DNA of 24,199 nt from Segatella salivae DSM 15606 (lineage in GTDB: Bacteria; Bacteroidota; Bacteroidia; Bacteroidales; Bacteroidaceae). The notes under the pieces are model-generated. The model made no database searches, was not told the origin of the DNA, and saw nothing but the letters and a program-made list of their open reading frames with translations. Location: positions 924,562 through 948,760 of the forward strand of contig NZ_GL629647.1 in assembly GCF_000185845.1 (NCBI RefSeq). The letters are read 5' to 3'. The position numbers and the translations under genes were made by a program. This document shows, in pieces, positions 20,455 to 24,199 of the stretch (positions are counted from its first letter, which is position 1; every line of letters begins with the position of its first letter).

Positions 20455-20835
20455 ATGAAACTTCACCAATTGTTACAAGCGTATGAGTTCGACGAACTTA
20501 TGCCTGTGATTAATGAAATGTTTCCAGGCACAGCGAAATATCGTGAGCCTTTGAAGAAAGCTTACGACATAATGGTAGGCATGAAGCCTGTAAACTCAAG
20601 CAAGAGCATTCGTTATAAGCTCATCAAAGGCAAGGGAGAAGAACAATATATGGGTGCTGAGGACGCGAATTTCAAAGGAAATTGGGAGGTGATTCTCGGC
20701 AAAGATGTCTCCCGAGAGAAAGGAGTCGACCTCAATGATGCTGAGGTTTTGGCCAATTGTTTAGTCAACATGTGCTTTATAAGCAATTATCCTCGTCAGT
20801 TTGAAGAGGCACATCAAGCGCTATTAAAAGAGTAA
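20455..20835 (+). CDS. Conserved-looking small protein of unknown function
   Basis: Predicted soluble protein of 126 aa that I do not recognise with confidence. It starts with helices (KLHQLLQAYEFDELMPVINEMFPG), has a basic middle (RYKLIKGKGEEQYMGAED), a Trp-containing segment (NFKGNWEVILGKDV) and a C-terminal helix with NCLVNMCFISNYPRQFEEAHQ. No signal peptide or membrane segment is seen. It begins 8 nt after ribH and ends just before a strong terminator, so it is the last gene of the TPR-ribH transcript. Its even amino-acid use and clean operon placement support a real gene. Confidence 0.7.
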   Translation: MKLHQLLQAYEFDELMPVINEMFPGTAKYREPLKKAYDIMVGMKPVNSSKSIRYKLIKGKGEEQYMGAEDANFKGNWEVILGKDVSREKGVDLNDAEVLANCLVNMCFISNYPRQFEEAHQALLKE

Positions 20836-20854
20836 ACGAATTACAAAGCATATT

Positions 20855-20893
20855 AAAATGAGATGGAAGTAGAATCTTTCATCTCATTTTTTT
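20855..20893 (+). terminator. Terminator of the TPR-ribH operon
   Basis: ATGAGATG (20858-20865) pairs with CATCTCAT (20880-20887), with further pairing of AAG/CTT inside, followed by a run of seven T (20887-20893). Confidence 0.9.
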
Positions 20894-20915
20894 GTTTATA
20901 ACAAAACCATCAGAT

Positions 20916-20953
20916 AAAAGAAAAGCAGTGATTACACGAATGCAATCACTGCC
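20916..20953 (-). terminator. Ferritin gene terminator
   Basis: GCAGTGATT (20925-20933) and AATCACTGC (20944-20952) form a 9-bp stem with a 10-nt loop. On the minus strand it is followed by TTTTCTTTT. It lies 46 nt past the ferritin stop codon. Confidence 0.88.
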
Positions 20954-20998
20954 TATTCTATCTTTATTATCGGCTTAAAATGCCTTAAAACTTAATAC

Positions 20999-21484
20999 TT
21001 AAGCTTGGCGACGACCATATTGTTCATCAAGATTGAACAAAGAGTTATTGCCCATTCGCTTGATACGGTCAACGATTCCACTTGCTGTAGCCTCTTCTTC
21101 TACCTGCTCACGAACGAACTGCCACAAGAAATCCTGTGTTGCATTATCGCCTTCTTTCTGTGCTTGTGCGAGCAGATTATTAATACTTTCACTAATCTTA
21201 CACTCGTGAGCATAAGCATCTTCGAATACATTGAGTGGGTTTTCCCATGTCTTTTTCACTGCTTCTATAGTGTTAACCTCAGCTGTTCCACCACGTTTAA
21301 TGATGTAACTAGCCATTTGTGAAGCGTGATCCATCTCTTCTGCACTTTGCTTTTTCATCCAAGTAGAGAAACCGGTATAGCCTTCTTTCTCCAAATAGAA
21401 AGACATAGAGAGATACAAGTTAGCTGAATAAATCTCGCACACAATTTGATTATTGAGTGCCTTTTCAAGTGAATTTGAAATCAT
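20999..21484 (-). CDS. ftnA: Non-heme ferritin
   Basis: Iron-storage ferritin of 161 aa that oxidises Fe(II) and stores Fe(III) in a 24-subunit shell. The ferroxidase residues fall at the same positions as in E. coli FtnA: Glu17, Glu50, His53, Glu94, Gln127 and Glu130, with Glu49, Glu126 and Glu129 available for the third iron site. Four long helices fill the chain (for example ANLYLSMSFYLEKEGYTGFSTW). No heme-binding Met of bacterioferritin type stands out. It has its own promoter (TATCTTTG, 21516-21523) and terminator. The upstream lipoprotein gene on the same strand ends 113 nt away without a clear terminator, so some read-through is possible. Confidence 0.95.
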   Translation of the reverse strand: MISNSLEKALNNQIVCEIYSANLYLSMSFYLEKEGYTGFSTWMKKQSAEEMDHASQMASYIIKRGGTAEVNTIEAVKKTWENPLNVFEDAYAHECKISESINNLLAQAQKEGDNATQDFLWQFVREQVEEEATASGIVDRIKRMGNNSLFNLDEQYGRRQA

Positions 21485-21515
21485 AATCTTATTATTTAAA
21501 TGTTATCTGATAAGA

Positions 21516-21523
21516 CAAAGATA
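21516..21523 (-). promoter_or_regulatory. Ferritin promoter -7 element
   Basis: Minus-strand TATCTTTG fits TAnnTTTG. The nearest upstream -33-like CTTG (21543-21540) is at a 16-nt spacing, shorter than the usual 19. I saw no obvious Fur-type palindrome. Confidence 0.65.
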
Positions 21524-21597
21524 CAAAAAAACAAAGAAACAAGCTCCTTTTTGCCATTTTCTTAACGCTTATTTTATATCTTATATTTTGTTAATCC

Positions 21598-22173
21598 CTA
21601 CATTCCCTCTTCCTCAGAGAGGTCTTGTTCCGACGCTTCTGAACTTCCTGTATCAAGTTGAGTGTCTTTAGAAATAGAAACTTTTCCCTGACGTGACACC
21701 TTCAACAGCAATGGAATATACTCATCACTCATTTTATCTGGCGAGCCAACACTGGCTGCAAACAACAGATTATCACCCTCGGCACGGTCTAAAACAATAC
21801 CAACGAGTGCACCATCTGAATAAGTACCATCAATATAATCCTTGAAATCAACCTTCGTAAACGTATGATTGAAGAACTCACTACCATCTGACCGCAAAAT
21901 CCTTATCATGATTTTATTGTCATAATACTTAGTGTTTCCATCCTCAATCAATGGCAATGAAGTATCAGCCACACGCTTTGTTTCGACCGTATACACTCCA
22001 CCTAACCACTTAATCTTACGGCTTTGAACATAGTTTCCTGTCTGCTGAATCTTTCGTTGAACAATTGTCACAGGCTTTTTGGTAATGATATCTCCCGTGT
22101 TTTTCTTCTCCTTACAACCATAAACAGCAAGGATTCCAACAAAACAGATTAGTAAACTATTGTATTTTCTCAT
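21598..22173 (-). CDS. Lipoprotein, possibly DUF4738 family
   Basis: Exported lipoprotein of 191 aa. The signal runs MRKYNSLLICFVGILAVYGC, with the lipobox VYGC at about 17-20 and a Lys-rich linker after the Cys. The mature domain has beta-strand-like segments: WLGGVYTVETKRVADTSLP, YYDNKIMIRILRSDGSEFF, NHTFTKVDFKDYI. The acidic tail (SSEASEQDLSEEEGM) is rich in Ser and Glu. This resembles DUF4738 proteins as I recall them, but I am not sure. I start at the ATG at 22173, which gives a compact signal peptide; the in-frame TTG at 22188 adds five residues. A perfect promoter at 22240-22270 with an inverted repeat over it precedes the gene. Confidence 0.72.
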   Translation of the reverse strand: MRKYNSLLICFVGILAVYGCKEKKNTGDIITKKPVTIVQRKIQQTGNYVQSRKIKWLGGVYTVETKRVADTSLPLIEDGNTKYYDNKIMIRILRSDGSEFFNHTFTKVDFKDYIDGTYSDGALVGIVLDRAEGDNLLFAASVGSPDKMSDEYIPLLLKVSRQGKVSISKDTQLDTGSSEASEQDLSEEEGM

Positions 22174-22239
22174 CTTTTCTTTTTTCAATTACAAGCAAAC
22201 AATCAAATGCTTCAATTGCCGTGTGTAGATAACTTGATG

Positions 22240-22270
22240 CAAAGGTAGTGTAAAACTACCAAATATCAAA
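22240..22270 (-). promoter_or_regulatory. Promoter of the DUF4738-like lipoprotein gene
   Basis: Minus strand: TTTG (22270-22267), 19-nt spacer, TACCTTTG (22247-22240), a perfect match. The inverted repeat GGTAGT-GTAAA-ACTACC (22244-22260) covers part of the -7 element and the spacer. Confidence 0.82.
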
Positions 22271-22357
22271 AAGAAAGTACAATTTTTCCACGCGACAATA
22301 TCATTCAACTGACCGACGAAAAATAATCAAAGATGACACTAAACCCATTTTTTTTAT

Positions 22358-22365
22358 TATCTTTG
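22358..22365 (+). promoter_or_regulatory. Promoter -7 element of the DUF4230 pair
   Basis: TATCTTTG fits TAnnTTTG and is preceded by a T-rich tract (22348-22355); no TTTG at -33. The start codon at 22390 lies 24 nt downstream. Confidence 0.65.
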
Positions 22366-22389
22366 TAGCGTTCAATCAACCAACAAAGA

Positions 22390-23064
22390 ATGAATTATAA
22401 ACATCTGTTTCCCATTTCATTACTATTACTTTTGACTTTCCTTGGCTGCAAAAGTAATAAGCAACAACAGACAGAAAAGGCTGTCGATACGATTCCAATG
22501 CTAATCAATCGTGTCCAGAAATGCTCTAAACTTTACACCATAGAGTATAAGATTCATAAGATAATCACGCATGATGACCAGAAAGCGATTAAGGGAAAGC
22601 TCTTCAACGAGAATATAAATATAGAGATTCCGCTAACAAAGCGCAGAGTAGCTATACCCATGGATGCGACACTTAAAGGCTATATTGACTTCGCAGACTT
22701 TAGTAACGAGAATGTGAAACGTAACGGAGAGAAGATTGAAATCATTCTTCCTGATCCACGAATCACATTGACAAGCACGAAGATTGACCATGATCAAATC
22801 CGCAAATACGTTAGTTTCACACGCTCAGACTTTTCAGATGCTGAACTTTCTGACTTCGAACGTCAAGGACGTCAACAGATATTGCAAGCTATTCCGCAAA
22901 CAGATATCTTAGAAAATGCACGTATCAGTGCCACAAGAATCCTCGTTCCTATACTTCAACAATTAGGATTCAAGGAACAAAACATCACAATCAGCTTCCG
23001 AAACGACCTGCACAGCAATGATCTTCAAATGCTGATTGACAAAACTTTTGAACATGGAAAATAA
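22390..23064 (+). CDS. DUF4230 lipoprotein
   Basis: Exported lipoprotein of 224 aa: short basic start, hydrophobic core (LLLLLTFLGC), lipobox with Cys20, then a Gln/Lys-rich linker. The mature domain follows the DUF4230 pattern: KLYTIEYKIHKIIT (about 48-61), a basic strand RRVAIPMDATLKGYIDFADFS, KIEIILPDPRIT, then a helical C-terminal part ending in ILVPILQQLGFKEQNITISF. Function is unknown. It overlaps the next gene, also DUF4230, by 11 nt, so the two are translationally coupled and probably work together on either side of the periplasm. Confidence 0.8.
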   Translation: MNYKHLFPISLLLLLTFLGCKSNKQQQTEKAVDTIPMLINRVQKCSKLYTIEYKIHKIITHDDQKAIKGKLFNENINIEIPLTKRRVAIPMDATLKGYIDFADFSNENVKRNGEKIEIILPDPRITLTSTKIDHDQIRKYVSFTRSDFSDAELSDFERQGRQQILQAIPQTDILENARISATRILVPILQQLGFKEQNITISFRNDLHSNDLQMLIDKTFEHGK

Positions 23065-23692
23065 GAAACGAAATTCATTCGGGCTATCTGTTCTCAACAA
23101 ACTGACGGCTAAAATCATATTTATACTTGTGTTGATTGTGGTGTTATTCATCATGATTACCTGTGCAGTGAAATGGGTAAAGACGGGAACCAGTCTGCAA
23201 ATTGGTGAAAATAAGAACATAGACCTCACGCCGGCACTGATTAAAAACATTGAAGAAATTGGCGAATGGGAGTTTCTTCAGATCTCTGATGAAGAGCTTG
23301 TAGACACCATAAAGCATGGTTTCTTCGGCGATAGTGAGTTGGCTCGCATCTACTATGGAACGCTACGACTTGGTATAAACCTACATCATGCAACACCAGG
23401 ATGGATATATCAGGACAAAGACAGCCTGAAACTGACTCTTCCTCCCATTCATTTGCTTGATCAAGACTTTATTGATGAAGCCAGAACTAAATCGTTTTAT
23501 GAAACTGGAAGATGGTCTGAGGCTGACAGAAAACAGCTTTTCAATCGCGCATATAAACGCATGAAGCAACGCAGTTTGACGCAAAAGAACATCACAACGG
23601 CACAGCAAATTGCATGCGAACAGGTAGAAAACCTGATGAAAAGCATGGGATTTAGCAAGGTAAAAGCAAGTTTTGCACATAAAGACAAATAA
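23054..23692 (+). CDS. DUF4230 membrane-anchored protein
   Basis: Protein of 212 aa with a basic N-terminus and one membrane helix (about 19-37, IIFILVLIVVLFIMIT), the rest probably periplasmic. It shares the DUF4230 layout with its neighbour: EIGEWEFLQISDEELVDT, ELARIYYGTLRLGINLHHA, LKLTLPPIHLLDQDFIDEA, then a helical tail ending in VENLMKSMGFSKVKASF. I chose the ATG at 23054; the TTG at 23036 is a less likely alternative. It overlaps the upstream lipoprotein gene by 11 nt and is followed within 10 nt by a terminator, so the pair forms a complete two-gene operon. Function is unknown. Confidence 0.8.
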   Translation: MENKKRNSFGLSVLNKLTAKIIFILVLIVVLFIMITCAVKWVKTGTSLQIGENKNIDLTPALIKNIEEIGEWEFLQISDEELVDTIKHGFFGDSELARIYYGTLRLGINLHHATPGWIYQDKDSLKLTLPPIHLLDQDFIDEARTKSFYETGRWSEADRKQLFNRAYKRMKQRSLTQKNITTAQQIACEQVENLMKSMGFSKVKASFAHKDK

Positions 23693-23697
23693 GAAAC

Positions 23698-23733
23698 AAA
23701 GGGCCCAATAGCGTCACGCTATCGGGCCTTTTC
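23698..23733 (+). terminator. Terminator of the DUF4230 operon
   Basis: GGCCC (23702-23706) pairs with GGGCC (23724-23728) and ATAGCG (23708-23713) with CGCTAT (23717-23722), with one A-C mismatch between the stems and a TCA loop; TTTT follows. Confidence 0.9.
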
Positions 23734-24199
23734 TCACTAAATCAACAAAAACTAACATCCCGTGATTCTGGGATTTGTAATCAAATTATTAATCTACCAA
23801 AACACAAAAAAACTTCAAAACTACCAAAACATTTTGAACCTAAATATATAGAACCTATCGAAATATCATGTTTAATTTCTCTCTCAATTATCAATATCAG
23901 CCTGTTTTGACTTTACTCGCGTAAAAACAACAGCATTGAATGACAATACAAAGATAGGACTAATCTCTTATGTGCACTCAAAGAATTATCGTTTTTTTGA
24001 CATTTTACTGGGCAAACGTTTGCATAATACGACGTAAATAGTCCCCATGAACGGCCCTTTTTACAGCAAAAAATAGGATTGAATAAATTAAGTTTTCAAT
24101 AAAGATAAGCCGTTTCTCCTATTAAATCCACATTTATCACACTCTGATTTGTAAAGTTTTGTATCTATTTTTTAACATCTTTAGAAGACTCCTTCTGTA
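23734..24199. other. Non-coding right-edge region
   Basis: About 470 AT-rich bases without a credible gene. It includes a small inverted repeat ATCCC/GGGAT at 23758-23775 and the operator-like palindrome at 24012-24023. No TAnnTTTG promoter could be placed with confidence. It probably belongs to the control region of a gene beyond the edge. Confidence 0.5.
24012..24023. promoter_or_regulatory. LacI-family-type operator palindrome
   Basis: GCAAACGTTTGC is a perfect 12-bp palindrome with the central CG characteristic of LacI-family operators; it equals the core of the PurR box (CGCAAACGTTT). The regulator and target are outside the window. Confidence 0.5.

Overview
The window reads as chromosomal core DNA from a member of the Bacteroidales, most likely Prevotella or a close relative. 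Promoters follow the Bacteroidetes pattern (TAnnTTTG at about -7, TTTG at about -33, three times with an exact 19-nt spacer). Shine-Dalgarno sites are almost absent. Many proteins belong to families largely confined to the phylum (DUF4199, DUF4230, DUF4476, probable DUF6452 and DUF6048), and intergenic DNA is AT-rich. I see no insertion sequence, phage, CRISPR array or toxin-antitoxin pair.

Left part (1-4131). A 4HBT thioesterase and a DUF2752 membrane protein (+) face a hemerythrin-like di-iron protein and a rhodanese lipoprotein (-) across a bidirectional terminator. A WG-repeat protein follows on +. Then come about 820 bases without a convincing gene. On the minus strand at the end of that stretch lie tRNA-Thr(TGT) and, 4-5 nt upstream of it, the SRP 4.5S RNA, both served by a textbook promoter just behind mutS2.

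Middle (4132-16704). mutS2 (-) is divergent from a long, tightly packed + run: DUF4199 membrane protein, DPM1/GtrB-like glycosyltransferase, two cell-envelope proteins (DUF6452, DUF6048), ApbE flavin transferase, Crp/Fnr regulator, M3 oligopeptidase, dCMP deaminase, C-terminal processing protease, 5-formyl-THF cyclo-ligase and an outer-membrane beta-barrel protein. Many of these genes overlap by 4-50 nt, so the run probably behaves as one or a few operons joining envelope, peptide-turnover and one-carbon/nucleotide functions.

Right part (16705-24199). A BamE-like/DUF4476 exported protein with its own elaborate promoter region converges on a DUF721(DciA-like)-recF operon. The shared 3' spacer carries 22-bp tandem repeats and a long hairpin. 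Divergent from recF are a TPR membrane protein, ribH and a small hypothetical. Ferritin and a lipoprotein lie on the minus strand. A tandem pair of DUF4230 proteins (one lipoprotein, one membrane-anchored) ends in a strong terminator. The last 500 bases are non-coding and hold a perfect LacI-type operator palindrome.

I did not find a clearly new multi-gene system. The most checkable novelties are regulatory and RNA features: the linked SRP RNA-tRNA-Thr transcript, a palindrome at about -41 of the hemerythrin promoter, the repeat/hairpin element at 17597-17687, the 22-bp-spaced repeats before the DUF4476 gene, and the DUF4230 pair.
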